Shown one piece after another: positions 7,700-15,981 of a stretch of 64,000 bases of DNA. The DNA lies in contig NZ_BCUF01000032.1 in the NCBI RefSeq assembly GCF_001591145.1, forward strand, positions 1 through 64,000. The letters run 5' to 3'. The position numbers and the translations under genes are program-made. Each line of letters opens with the position of its first letter. Position 1 is the stretch's first letter. Source of the DNA: Vibrio harveyi NBRC 15634 = ATCC 14126 = KCTC 12724. GTDB taxonomy: Bacteria > Pseudomonadota > Gammaproteobacteria > Enterobacterales > Vibrionaceae. The notes under the pieces were generated by a model. The model was not told where the DNA came from. It did not search any database and was given only the letters and a program-made list of their open reading frames with translations.

Positions 7700-8767
7700 A
7701 TGGCTACAATCAACATCGAAAAGGTCGCACGTAAATCAGGGGTCAAATATAAAGCCAGAGTCAGAGCTTCACGGCATAACAAGCGAGTATTCGAGAAATC
7801 TAAAACATTCGACAAAAAATCTCTCGCACAAGCGTGGGCTGACGATGTCGTAAAAGGACTAGAGGACAATGGCATACCATCGATAGACATGCCTAAGCAG
7901 AATATCCTCATCGGAGATCTGATTACCTTGTATCTTAACGATCAGATAACCTCAAAAGATCTTGGTCGCTCAAAAGAAGCGGTATTACGCAGACTTCGTA
8001 GCTACGATATCGCTTTGGTACAAGCAGATCAGTTGACAGCAACACATCTGGTAAGACATTGCAGAGAAAGACTTAATGAACCTAGTGCACCTTTGCCCCA
8101 AACTGTATATCAAGATATCACTTACCTGCGAAGCGTCATTAATGTTGCTGGCCCTATCTTTGGATACAAAGCAAATATTCATGCCCACAATGAGGCTATT
8201 CCAACTCTCGTTAAATATAGGCTCATTGGTCGAAGCAATAAACGTGACCGCAGACCTAGCAAAGAAGAACTAGCTCTTGCTGAAGAAGGGCTACTCAAAA
8301 GACAAAACCATCGTGCATCCCACATACCATTAGTAGATATCTTCCACATATCGATACTTACATGTATGCGTTTAGGTGAAATCACACGTGTAACTTGGAA
8401 GGATCTTTCGTTAGTCGACAACACAATCACCATCAGAGATCGCAAAGACCCACGCAAAAAAGCGGGAAATCATTGCACTATCCCACTTTTTCCCGAAGCG
8501 CTGAAGATTATTGAGCGTCAGCCCAAACTCGAAGAGCGTATATTCCCATACAACCCAACTTCAATTGGGGCGGCATGGCAACGTATGTGTAAATCCCAAG
8601 GCATTGAAGACCTGCACTACCACGACCTAAGGGCTGAAGGAGCATGCCAGCTTTTTGAAAGGGGGCTAAACATCGTTGAGATATCTAAGATTACAGGGCA
8701 TAAAGATATCAACGTATTAAACAACATCTACCTACGTGTAGGGGTAGCTAACCTGCACGATAGATAG
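7700..8767 (+). CDS. Tyrosine recombinase/integrase, dusA-island type (first of two)
   Basis: 355 residues. The N-terminal part is an arm/core-binding region, with a basic start rich in Lys/Arg. The C-terminal catalytic domain shows the expected set: Arg in CMRLGE, Lys in RDRKDPRKK, HxxR in YHDLRAEG, His in TGHKD and the nucleophile Tyr in NNIYLR near residue 345. The ATG at 7700 follows AGAGGT. It lies directly beside attL and points into the element, the usual position of the integrase in dusA-targeting islands. It is a paralogue of the recombinase at 9014, sharing HDLRAE, IIERQP and the NNIYLR end. Which of the two carries out integration is unknown. Confidence 0.92.
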   Translation: MATINIEKVARKSGVKYKARVRASRHNKRVFEKSKTFDKKSLAQAWADDVVKGLEDNGIPSIDMPKQNILIGDLITLYLNDQITSKDLGRSKEAVLRRLRSYDIALVQADQLTATHLVRHCRERLNEPSAPLPQTVYQDITYLRSVINVAGPIFGYKANIHAHNEAIPTLVKYRLIGRSNKRDRRPSKEELALAEEGLLKRQNHRASHIPLVDIFHISILTCMRLGEITRVTWKDLSLVDNTITIRDRKDPRKKAGNHCTIPLFPEALKIIERQPKLEERIFPYNPTSIGAAWQRMCKSQGIEDLHYHDLRAEGACQLFERGLNIVEISKITGHKDINVLNNIYLRVGVANLHDR

Positions 8768-8780
8768 TCATACAGTTAAA

Positions 8781-8866
8781 GTTAGGCTTGACTAAATCAA
8801 GCCTAACCGTGATCTAGTTAACATTTATAGTAATAAATATCTTAAAAAAACAGATTATCAAATCTG
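8781..8866. repeat. Two hairpins between the integrase genes
   Basis: An 11-bp perfect inverted repeat GTTAGGCTTGA/TCAAGCCTAAC (8781-8791, 8797-8807) lies 14 bp after the first integrase but lacks a clear T run. A second, CAGATT/AATCTG (8851-8856, 8861-8866), follows a run of seven A. They may be terminators. Nothing else is recognisable in the 246-bp gap. Confidence 0.45.
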
Positions 8867-9013
8867 CTTTAAGTATGTGAATCACTTCAACTCTTCACAG
8901 GTTTCCCCCAGCGAAGTCCGTGAATTACTTGAAAAACGCCTTCACTTTACTTATTTAAAATCAAACAGTTAAATAAACACCTTCTAAAAATATCAATACT
9001 TAGAGGGGATTCA

Positions 9014-10078
9014 ATGCCATCAATTTTTATCGAAAAAGTTAACTCCAAATACAAAGTCAGAGTTAGGGGCTTAAAGAACGATCCATTTAAAGGTCAAAAA
9101 ACTCGCACGTTCCCTTCACGAGCACAAGCGGAAGTATTCATAAGAAAACTCCAAAAACAGTTTAAAAGCGGTGATTTCGGTTTTTTCTGTGGAACAAAGA
9201 GCTACCTTACTATCGGTGAAGTGATCGAGTTAATCATCAATCACCCTCAAGGCGCCCCAAAAAGCACCATTGCCCTACTCAAACGAATCTCGAAAAAAAC
9301 GCCTATTAGCTCAGTGCCAGCAGAAAAAGTTAATAGCTTCCATTGGTACAACTTAGCCGTTTACATGCACGACAACTGGAAGAATCAACCACAAACCATT
9401 GCCCACAACTTATCGACTTTGAAAACTCAACTTCAAGATGCCAAAACTATACTTCGTTGCAACGTAGATCTTAGGTCATATCCAGATGCTCTAAGTACAC
9501 TCAAACGAAAAGGCTACGTTACTCAAAGCAAAGAAAGAACACGTCGCCCTACTCAATCAGAACTAAATACTATTACGGCTCGACTTAGACTGGAATGTTC
9601 GAACAAGCGGAGGAAGATTCCATTACTGGATATCTTCGAGTTTGCAATTGAAACAGCGGCAAGGGTCGGAGAGATTTGTAGTAAACGAATATCATGGCAA
9701 AACTACGATGAAGATGCAGGCACTCTGACGATTACCAAGCGTAAGTCACCAAAAAAAGGAAGAGAGGTTCGCTCATGCTTTGAACTTTCACCAAAAGCGA
9801 TCGAGATTATTGAACGCCAACCACGAGGCAAAGATACGGATCCTATTTTTCCATACAACAAAAATTCTTTTGGCTCTGCTTGGCGAACGATAATGAAAGA
9901 ACTGAACATTCAAGACTTGAGATTTCATGACCTTCGAGCAGAAGCATTATGTCGATTGTACGACAAGGGCTGGGATCTATCTTCGATATCGAAAGTATCG
10001 GGACACAGAGATCTAAACATTCTCAACAACATCTATCTTCGCTTCTACCCTTCATACACCAGTCGGCTGGTAGCTTAA
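9014..10078 (+). CDS. Tyrosine recombinase/integrase (second of two)
   Basis: 354 residues with the same architecture as the preceding gene. Catalytic residues visible: Arg in ARVGEI, Lys in TKRKSPKKG, HxxR in FHDLRAEA, His in SGHRD, and Tyr in NNIYLRF near the C-terminus. The ATG at 9014 is preceded by AGAGGGG at good spacing. It is clearly homologous to the neighbour yet far from identical, so this is an old duplication or a co-acquired pair rather than a recent repeat. A paired role (one recombinase per att strand or arm, or resolution of the replicating form) is possible but unproven. Confidence 0.9.
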   Translation: MPSIFIEKVNSKYKVRVRGLKNDPFKGQKTRTFPSRAQAEVFIRKLQKQFKSGDFGFFCGTKSYLTIGEVIELIINHPQGAPKSTIALLKRISKKTPISSVPAEKVNSFHWYNLAVYMHDNWKNQPQTIAHNLSTLKTQLQDAKTILRCNVDLRSYPDALSTLKRKGYVTQSKERTRRPTQSELNTITARLRLECSNKRRKIPLLDIFEFAIETAARVGEICSKRISWQNYDEDAGTLTITKRKSPKKGREVRSCFELSPKAIEIIERQPRGKDTDPIFPYNKNSFGSAWRTIMKELNIQDLRFHDLRAEALCRLYDKGWDLSSISKVSGHRDLNILNNIYLRFYPSYTSRLVA

Positions 10079-10089
10079 CCTTCGTATAC

Positions 10090-10123
10090 GCCCTCAACTT
10101 CAATCAGAACTGTTGATGAGGGC
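10090..10123 (+). terminator. Possible terminator after the second integrase
   Basis: Inverted repeat GCCCTCA (10090-10096) with TGAGGGC (10117-10123), 11 bp after the stop. The loop is long and no T run follows, so termination is uncertain. Confidence 0.35.
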
Positions 10124-10361
10124 TAGCTCTTACCAAAAGCATAGGTGTTCAGTACACCTACTTCCCCCTCAAAAAACATGGCACCACTAAACGATGAGGG
10201 GTAACCGAAATTCAACAACTACTTGGTCATAGAAATAAGTCTTAAAGTAAATAGGTGAGAGTTAAAGATCCCAGCAGAAAAGTGCCTTTTCGCTGGTATG
10301 TAAGTTAGGTGATAAATGAAATATATAAATAATAGGTAATAAAGAGTGACACAGCCCTTAT

Positions 10362-10392
10362 GTACCAATGCTTTCAGAGGCATTGGGGTACT
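10362..10392. repeat. Hairpin upstream of the iterons
   Basis: GTACCAATGC and GCATTGGGGTAC form a stem of about ten pairs with a two-base bulge, immediately left of the first iteron. Such a structure may belong to the replication origin. Confidence 0.4.
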
Positions 10393-10470
10393 TAATTTGG
10401 TATCTGAAGTTACAGAAATTGGTAGTTTTTACTTACTGACTTTGGGACACATGGTTACACAATTTGGTAG
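10389..10470 (+). repeat. Four iterons: candidate Rep-binding replication origin
   Basis: Four direct repeats of TACnnAATTTGGTA type start at 10389, 10411, 10434 and 10456, giving periods of 22, 23 and 22 bp. Cores are AATTTGGTA, AAATTGGTA, ACTTTGGGA and AATTTGGTA. An 8-bp tandem, ACACTTGA/ACACTTGT, follows at 10489-10504. Repeats at two helical turns just before a Rep_3-type gene are the hallmark of iteron plasmids. A 62-codon open frame crosses the repeats but is not credible as a gene. The rest of the 10079-10539 gap shows nothing recognisable. Confidence 0.75.
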
Positions 10471-10539
10471 ACGTATTTTTTTCTTTCGACACTTGAACAC
10501 TTGTAAATTTCTCACTAGCCTTCTGGAAAAGTAATTATC

Positions 10540-11505
10540 ATGAACGCATTAAGCCACACTTTTCAGCATAATTTTTCTAAATTACTTTCCAATGATTCTC
10601 TTGCGTTCCAAACACAAGGTGGGCTTGCTGACCGTCAAGAATCAAATAAAAGAAAACCATATCAACTGAGTGATTCGGCGCTTAGAAATGTTCCTCCGGC
10701 TAACCCCTATGGCGGAAAGAAAGTAAAACTCAAAAGCTCACTGGTCTTTGCCGATTACTCTCTAAGTATTCAATCACTTCGACTATTGAACTATGCAATG
10801 AGTTATTTTGACAATGAGCCTTATTTCACCGCCAAACGATTCAGTAACGAAGATGCTCACAAGACTTTGGATTGGCACTACGGATTTATTGAAGACCGAA
10901 CCATTCTAATTCCAGCTAGGGAGGCTGTCCGAATTATCCAGTCAGGCAAGAAGGTAAGCAATAACTACAAAGTGCTCTACAAGGCTGTTGATGAGCTATG
11001 TCAAGCAGATATATTGTTCAAGGAGAAGCGAAATGGTGTTACTACAACTAAGCCAGCTAGGATTACAGACACCGTTTATGTACATAGATGCGACGTAAAA
11101 AAACAGAAATTTGTTGTTCTGAGTTTCTCCTTAGATTTTATGTCAGCTGTTGTTGCTGAAAGTGGCTACCAAGCATGTGCTCTATCCACTATTAACTCTT
11201 TTAGCTCTTCACATGCTGCACGCTACTATCATTGGTTTCTGAATGGTCTTTACAAACGTAAGTTTGAGTTGAAAGTTGAAGAGATAAGGCAACGGTTCGG
11301 TCTTGATGAGTTTTCACATCAGAAGCACTTCTTCAAGCGTCTAGTTGAACAACCTGTAAAAGAAGTTATCAAAAAAACTGATCTTCAAATTGATATTGAG
11401 CAAATCAAGGACAATCAGAGAAGAGGCAACCCATTGGTTAGAGTTAAGTTCAAGATTAAACGAGACTCTCGTGTGGACGAAATCAGCGATAAAAAAGCAG
11501 AATAA
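10540..11505 (+). CDS. Plasmid-type replication initiator (Rep_3-like)
   Basis: 321 residues with the layout of iteron-plasmid initiators: a disordered N-terminus of about 55 residues, then two winged-helix-like halves. The first is around residues 65-190, including SSLVFADYSLSIQSLRLLNYAM. The second is around 195-310, with SSSHAARYYHWFLNGLY and FKRLVEQPVKEV before the basic end VRVKFKIKR. This resembles the Rep_3 superfamily, although the exact subfamily was not identified. The start at 10540 follows GGAAAAG. The iterons lie 70-150 bp upstream, suggesting both initiation and autoregulation. It suggests that the excised island can replicate, or descends from a plasmid. Confidence 0.75.
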   Translation: MNALSHTFQHNFSKLLSNDSLAFQTQGGLADRQESNKRKPYQLSDSALRNVPPANPYGGKKVKLKSSLVFADYSLSIQSLRLLNYAMSYFDNEPYFTAKRFSNEDAHKTLDWHYGFIEDRTILIPAREAVRIIQSGKKVSNNYKVLYKAVDELCQADILFKEKRNGVTTTKPARITDTVYVHRCDVKKQKFVVLSFSLDFMSAVVAESGYQACALSTINSFSSSHAARYYHWFLNGLYKRKFELKVEEIRQRFGLDEFSHQKHFFKRLVEQPVKEVIKKTDLQIDIEQIKDNQRRGNPLVRVKFKIKRDSRVDEISDKKAE

Positions 11506-11577
11506 GTAATGTTATAGCAAAGCCACACTAGAACCGTAACTATTCTAATTTTAACAACACAGTACGCCCTTAAAGTT

Positions 11578-11600
11578 GAGCCAGTAACAAAAACTGGCTC
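11578..11600. terminator. Bidirectional terminator between rep and hsdR
   Basis: GAGCCAGT/ACTGGCTC stem (11578-11585, 11593-11600) with a seven-base A-rich loop, placed between the convergent rep and hsdR genes. Confidence 0.65.
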
Positions 11601-11612
11601 TCTCTTCCAAAA

Positions 11613-14600
11613 TTAACTTTCAGACTTACCTAAACCCTTCATCAATACATCAAACATCAACCCAGCAAAGCCTTTTGCAACAGCCTCATTAGATAGTAGC
11701 TTCATTGCCATTTCGTTATGAACATCCATACTTTCAATCACGGCATTGCTGATTGACTCAGGGAACTGCCCTAGCATCGCCTGTTCTTTGGTATTACTGC
11801 GAAGCTGATCCATTACCACTTCATTTTCTGAGATTTTACCTGCAATGGTATTTGCGTAATTGAGCATATCATTTTCAGATAATCCATCTTCAATGAACAA
11901 ATCGTTCATTCTCTCGATGATCTCGTTGAGAAACTCAGTTTTTGGATCTTTAGGCGCTGCGCCAGAACCTTCTTTTGCCGCTGGTAGGTAAGGTTTAGGC
12001 TCTTCGCCAATTTTATTACCTAGTTGCAAATCCGCTTCACGCTGCTCGTGCAAACGGTAATGGGTCATTACCACATCAGTTAAATCTATATCGTCTTCCA
12101 CGATATCTAAACGTAATAGTGGATGAAGGTGTTTAGCGAAGATACTGAGCTTTTCTAGCTCATAATCATCAAAATTAACGATCTGAGAAGTAAACTCATA
12201 GTAGCGATAGAATGAGATTAAATCCTTCTTGAATACTTCCAGAATATCTCGTGCTTCTTTAGCGTGTTTGACGCTGTTTTCTGCAAACTTAATCCTCTTA
12301 TCGTTCTTTTCGATTTTCGCTTTGGACAATTCAGCCTGTGCCGATTGAAGTACCTGAGTGGCTTCTTTGTAACGAACCGAGAAGCGGTCAACGGCTGGTT
12401 TACACAAATTGGCTAGTTTGGCTTGATTAGCTTGTTTGTCATTGTAAGTATCTACAAACGCTTCAACCTCTCGCCATTGGTAAATACCGACCTTATCAAG
12501 CTTTTTCATCAGCTCATAGACGATATTCGGATCTGACACGCCAGCCAGTTCAGCCGTTTGGAAATAAACCTTAAACTCTGCCAAGATCTCTTCTGGGTCA
12601 TTCACAAAGTCGAGCACAAAGGTCTTGTCTTTAAGCTTGTGGGTGCGATTCAAACGTGAAAGTGTCTGAATACATTCAACACCTTTTAGTGGCTTATCGA
12701 CATACATCGCAACTAACTTAGGTTGGTCAAACCCCGTCTGAAACTTGTTCGCTACCAACATTACCTGATAATCGGCGGTATCAAATGCTTTACGCATATC
12801 ACGACCACGCAGATTCGGGTTTATATTGGTTTCAGTGAATGGCTGATCGGGTAAGTCTGGGTCATTCACTTCACCAGAAAACGCAACCATTGCATTAACA
12901 TTATCGTAGCCTTTAGATTGAACGTATTTTTCAAACGCCAGTTTGTAACGCACCGCTTCTAAACGACTGCTGGTTACAACCATCGCTTTTGCTTCACCGC
13001 CTAGCAAGTGTTTCACTTTTTCGTTGAAATGCTCAATGATGGTTTCCACTTTCTGAGCAATATTGTAAGGATGTAAGCGAACCCATTTCGCCATTTTTGA
13101 AGCGGCTTTTTTGCTATCCACTTCTTGGTCTAAATCTGGATTTTCGTGGGCTAGTTGGTAAGCAACTCGGTAACTGGTGTAGTTTTGCAGAACATCGAGG
13201 ATAAAACCTTCTTCAATAGCTTGGCGCATTGAATAAACGTGAAACGGCGACGGTTTGTTTGTATCACTTGCTGGTTCATCAAGATTTGGTCTGCGACCAA
13301 ACAGCTCTAATGTTTTTGCTTTTGGTGTGGCAGTAAATGCAAAGTAACTGAGTTTGTTTGAACCTTTACGAGCTTCAAGTGATAAGCGCAGCATATCTTC
13401 ACTGTCTAGCTCTTCGTTACCGTCTAGTTGCTCTGCCATTAATACTTCACGCAATTTACGTGCGGTTGTTCCTGTTTGGCTAGAGTGTGCTTCATCGGCA
13501 ATAACCGCATAGCTTCGACCAGCAAGGGTTGAGTCTTTGCGGATCGCTTCTAAAACGTGAGGGAACGTTTGAATCGTTACGATAATGATAGAAGTGCTTG
13601 CCTTTAGCTCTCCTGCTAATTGGCTAGATTTAGAGCCTTGAGCCTCTTCTCTGTTAACACGAGCAATCATACCTTCGTTATGGTCAAACTGATATATAGT
13701 GTCTTGCAACTGGCTATCAAGTACCGTTCGGTCAGTGATGACGATTACGGAATCAAACACCTTATCCCCTGCTTGTTTTTCAAGCTCTGGGTGGTCGGTA
13801 TAGTAGTGTTTTGATGCGAGTTGGTGAGACAGCCACGCAATTGAGTTTGATTTACCAGAGCCTGCACTGTGCTGAATTAGGTATTTATGACCAGTGCCTT
13901 CGCTATCCACCGTTTTAAGCAGCTTAGAAACAACCGCCCATTGGTGATAACGAGGGAAAATCATTGTCTCTTTGACTTTGATTGAGCCGTCTAACTGTTC
14001 TTCATCTTTCACTTCGAGGTGAATGTATCGGCTTAAGATAAGCAACAGGTTATCTTTCTGGAAAATCTCTTTCCAGAGGTAAGAGGTCGCATAGCTGCCG
14101 TCTTCAGGCACATCATTACCTTTGCCACCGTCAGCCGTACCTTGGTCAAAGGGTAAGAAGAATGTCTTTTTACCCGCTAAACAAGTAGTCATTGCGACAT
14201 TGTATTGGCTCACAGCAAAGTGAACCAATGCACCACGTTTAAAGGTCAATAACGGCTCTGGTTTACGAGTTTTTGGATCTTTTGGCTGCCTGTCCTTCAT
14301 ATATTGGACTTTGGCGTTATCAATCGACTGCTTAAACTCAGACTTCAACTCACAAGTCGCAACAGGGATACCGTTGACGAAAAGGGTTAAATCTAAACGA
14401 CCATCATAACCATTTGGTGAATAAACTAGTTCAGGAACAACACGCAGAATGTTTTGCTCATAACGTGCCGTTGCCGTTGGGTTTAGATCGTGATCAGGTT
14501 TGAAACTGCAAAGGTCAAACTTCGCCCCACGATTATTGAGTTTATTTCGCAATACCCAAAGTGTGCCTTCGTTTTTAAGCTCTTGCTCCAATGACTTGAG

Positions 14601-14825
14601 GAGAGCATCAGCGGTTGCGTGAGGGTTATGTTCTGTATCTGGGAAATGCTGCGCTAACTTATCCCACTGTTCTGATTGTGTAGCTTTAGCAAAAGCGATC
14701 ACATCTTCAGGGTAAAGTGCCAACTCTTTGTTGTATCTGTTCGATTCACCCAGCAACCAGCCGTGAGACTGCATTTGGTCAAGGATGTCGTTTTGGAATA
14801 TTGTCTCTTTTGCCTTATCTGACAT
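11613..14825 (-). CDS. hsdR: Type I restriction endonuclease, HsdR (R subunit)
   Basis: 1070 residues. It translocates and cuts unmodified DNA when bound to the HsdM2S methyltransferase. An N-terminal PD-(D/E)xK nuclease is visible (D145, E159-L-K161). The SF2 motor follows: Walker A in HSAGSGKS (319-326), DEAH in IADEAH, AFTATPK (motif III) and LSRLNRTH (motif VI). A long helical C-terminal region follows. Its last about 68 residues (about 1000-1067) align with the C-terminus of the FRG protein encoded just upstream; in EcoR124I this part of HsdR is proposed to contact the methyltransferase. It is the last gene of hsdM-hsdS-FRG-hsdR, 11 bp after the FRG stop, with AAGGG before the ATG. No key motif is missing. 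Confidence 0.96.
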   Translation of the reverse strand: MSDKAKETIFQNDILDQMQSHGWLLGESNRYNKELALYPEDVIAFAKATQSEQWDKLAQHFPDTEHNPHATADALLKSLEQELKNEGTLWVLRNKLNNRGAKFDLCSFKPDHDLNPTATARYEQNILRVVPELVYSPNGYDGRLDLTLFVNGIPVATCELKSEFKQSIDNAKVQYMKDRQPKDPKTRKPEPLLTFKRGALVHFAVSQYNVAMTTCLAGKKTFFLPFDQGTADGGKGNDVPEDGSYATSYLWKEIFQKDNLLLILSRYIHLEVKDEEQLDGSIKVKETMIFPRYHQWAVVSKLLKTVDSEGTGHKYLIQHSAGSGKSNSIAWLSHQLASKHYYTDHPELEKQAGDKVFDSVIVITDRTVLDSQLQDTIYQFDHNEGMIARVNREEAQGSKSSQLAGELKASTSIIIVTIQTFPHVLEAIRKDSTLAGRSYAVIADEAHSSQTGTTARKLREVLMAEQLDGNEELDSEDMLRLSLEARKGSNKLSYFAFTATPKAKTLELFGRRPNLDEPASDTNKPSPFHVYSMRQAIEEGFILDVLQNYTSYRVAYQLAHENPDLDQEVDSKKAASKMAKWVRLHPYNIAQKVETIIEHFNEKVKHLLGGEAKAMVVTSSRLEAVRYKLAFEKYVQSKGYDNVNAMVAFSGEVNDPDLPDQPFTETNINPNLRGRDMRKAFDTADYQVMLVANKFQTGFDQPKLVAMYVDKPLKGVECIQTLSRLNRTHKLKDKTFVLDFVNDPEEILAEFKVYFQTAELAGVSDPNIVYELMKKLDKVGIYQWREVEAFVDTYNDKQANQAKLANLCKPAVDRFSVRYKEATQVLQSAQAELSKAKIEKNDKRIKFAENSVKHAKEARDILEVFKKDLISFYRYYEFTSQIVNFDDYELEKLSIFAKHLHPLLRLDIVEDDIDLTDVVMTHYRLHEQREADLQLGNKIGEEPKPYLPAAKEGSGAAPKDPKTEFLNEIIERMNDLFIEDGLSENDMLNYANTIAGKISENEVVMDQLRSNTKEQAMLGQFPESISNAVIESMDVHNEMAMKLLSNEAVAKGFAGLMFDVLMKGLGKSES

Positions 14826-14836
14826 TGTTTCGCCCT

Positions 14837-15979
14837 TTATACAACTTCCGCAATTCTTCGTTTTAACTCATTGAAAACATTCCTTGAAAATTGTTCTACA
14901 ATCTCTTCTTCAATGAGTAATTTTAATGCCGCCTCTTCATATTCACCTTGACTTTCTATGATTGCATTTTGTAATAACTTCGGATAATCACCTTGCTTAG
15001 CCCGATCTTCAGGGTTATTTTTAATTTGTTCCAGAAGACTTGCATCTGTCATCAGCTTTTCAATTATTATGGCTTCATAAACTGGGGAGATTATCTGTTC
15101 AAAATTAACAATCGTATCCTCTTGAGGTTTCACTTTTATATTAGTGTCCTTCTTTAAGAACCTAGCTACATTATCAATTTCTGGGAACAAAGTTGCCTCT
15201 GAGATAGACAATGTTGCAAGCTCTTTTAACAGGTTCTCTTTCGAACCCTTTGGTATAGCGATGTGCTTAACGTCGGGACGGAAATGTTCAGGTATACGAA
15301 TTGGGTCTGTTTTTTTATTTCCCATACCGAACAAAAAGAACGCACCACTCTGTTTTACTATTCGACGGTTGTCCAACTTCGGCTTTACACAGATAACAGA
15401 GTGTAAGTGTTCCTCTTTAATGTAAGGTTTGAAGTAGGGTTTTTCGGCTTGGATTGAGTGAAGAAATCGCTCTTGCTCCTCGGTATTGGAGAAGTCAAAG
15501 TTTGCTTCTGCTCTAGCCAAGTTACTAACGACAGAAACCGTATCACTATTAAAGTACTTAATTTCATCATTTGGCACTTGGTAAATTAGTACCTGTCCAT
15601 TCTTGGCATTTTTATCCCTAGAGGTCTCGGGAATCAACGTGCAACAGGCAAAATATAGAGCGACTAAAGGGTTACTTGTAATGTCAAGCAATCTTGTAGG
15701 TAAACCATAATGTTGCATTTTGACCAAGAAATCGAAGGTAGATACACAATCTTTAAACTCTTCAGGACACTGAGTCACCAAATTATGAAATAATTCACCT
15801 TCACTCTCCACATAACGACTTTTCTTTGCATCATCATTCTGGTTTCTGAAAATAGTAGGCAAAGGATTAAAAGCATCTGAGGCGTGACCACGATAAAACA
15901 GTGTATGGTCATCCTTTACCTGTATTTCCGAGCAAGCAGCAATGAAGTGGGCTAGAGACTTAATATGTTTAACTGCCAC
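14837..15979 (-). CDS. FRG-domain protein with an HsdR-like C-terminal domain
   Basis: 380 residues, function unknown. An N-terminal FRG domain is clear: FYRGH at residues 28-32 and MQHYGLPTRLLDITSNP at 88-104, then VALYFA. The last about 70 residues align without gaps to the HsdR C-terminus: EQIKNN with DQLRSN, then NAIIES with NAVIES, then AALKLL with AMKLL. The GTG at 15979 is chosen as start because GGGAGG lies eight bases upstream and it begins 2 bp after the hsdS stop. A TTG at 15994 is the longer alternative. It is therefore coupled to hsdS inside the restriction operon. FRG proteins occur repeatedly in defence loci. A role as a second effector docking on the same methyltransferase is inference. 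Confidence 0.85.
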   Translation of the reverse strand: MAVKHIKSLAHFIAACSEIQVKDDHTLFYRGHASDAFNPLPTIFRNQNDDAKKSRYVESEGELFHNLVTQCPEEFKDCVSTFDFLVKMQHYGLPTRLLDITSNPLVALYFACCTLIPETSRDKNAKNGQVLIYQVPNDEIKYFNSDTVSVVSNLARAEANFDFSNTEEQERFLHSIQAEKPYFKPYIKEEHLHSVICVKPKLDNRRIVKQSGAFFLFGMGNKKTDPIRIPEHFRPDVKHIAIPKGSKENLLKELATLSISEATLFPEIDNVARFLKKDTNIKVKPQEDTIVNFEQIISPVYEAIIIEKLMTDASLLEQIKNNPEDRAKQGDYPKLLQNAIIESQGEYEEAALKLLIEEEIVEQFSRNVFNELKRRIAEVV

Positions 15980-15981
15980 AA

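Noticed and set aside
10346..10534. 62-codon open frame before rep
   Set aside because: It runs through the four iterons and ends just before the rep start; the repeats explain the sequence better than a gene.
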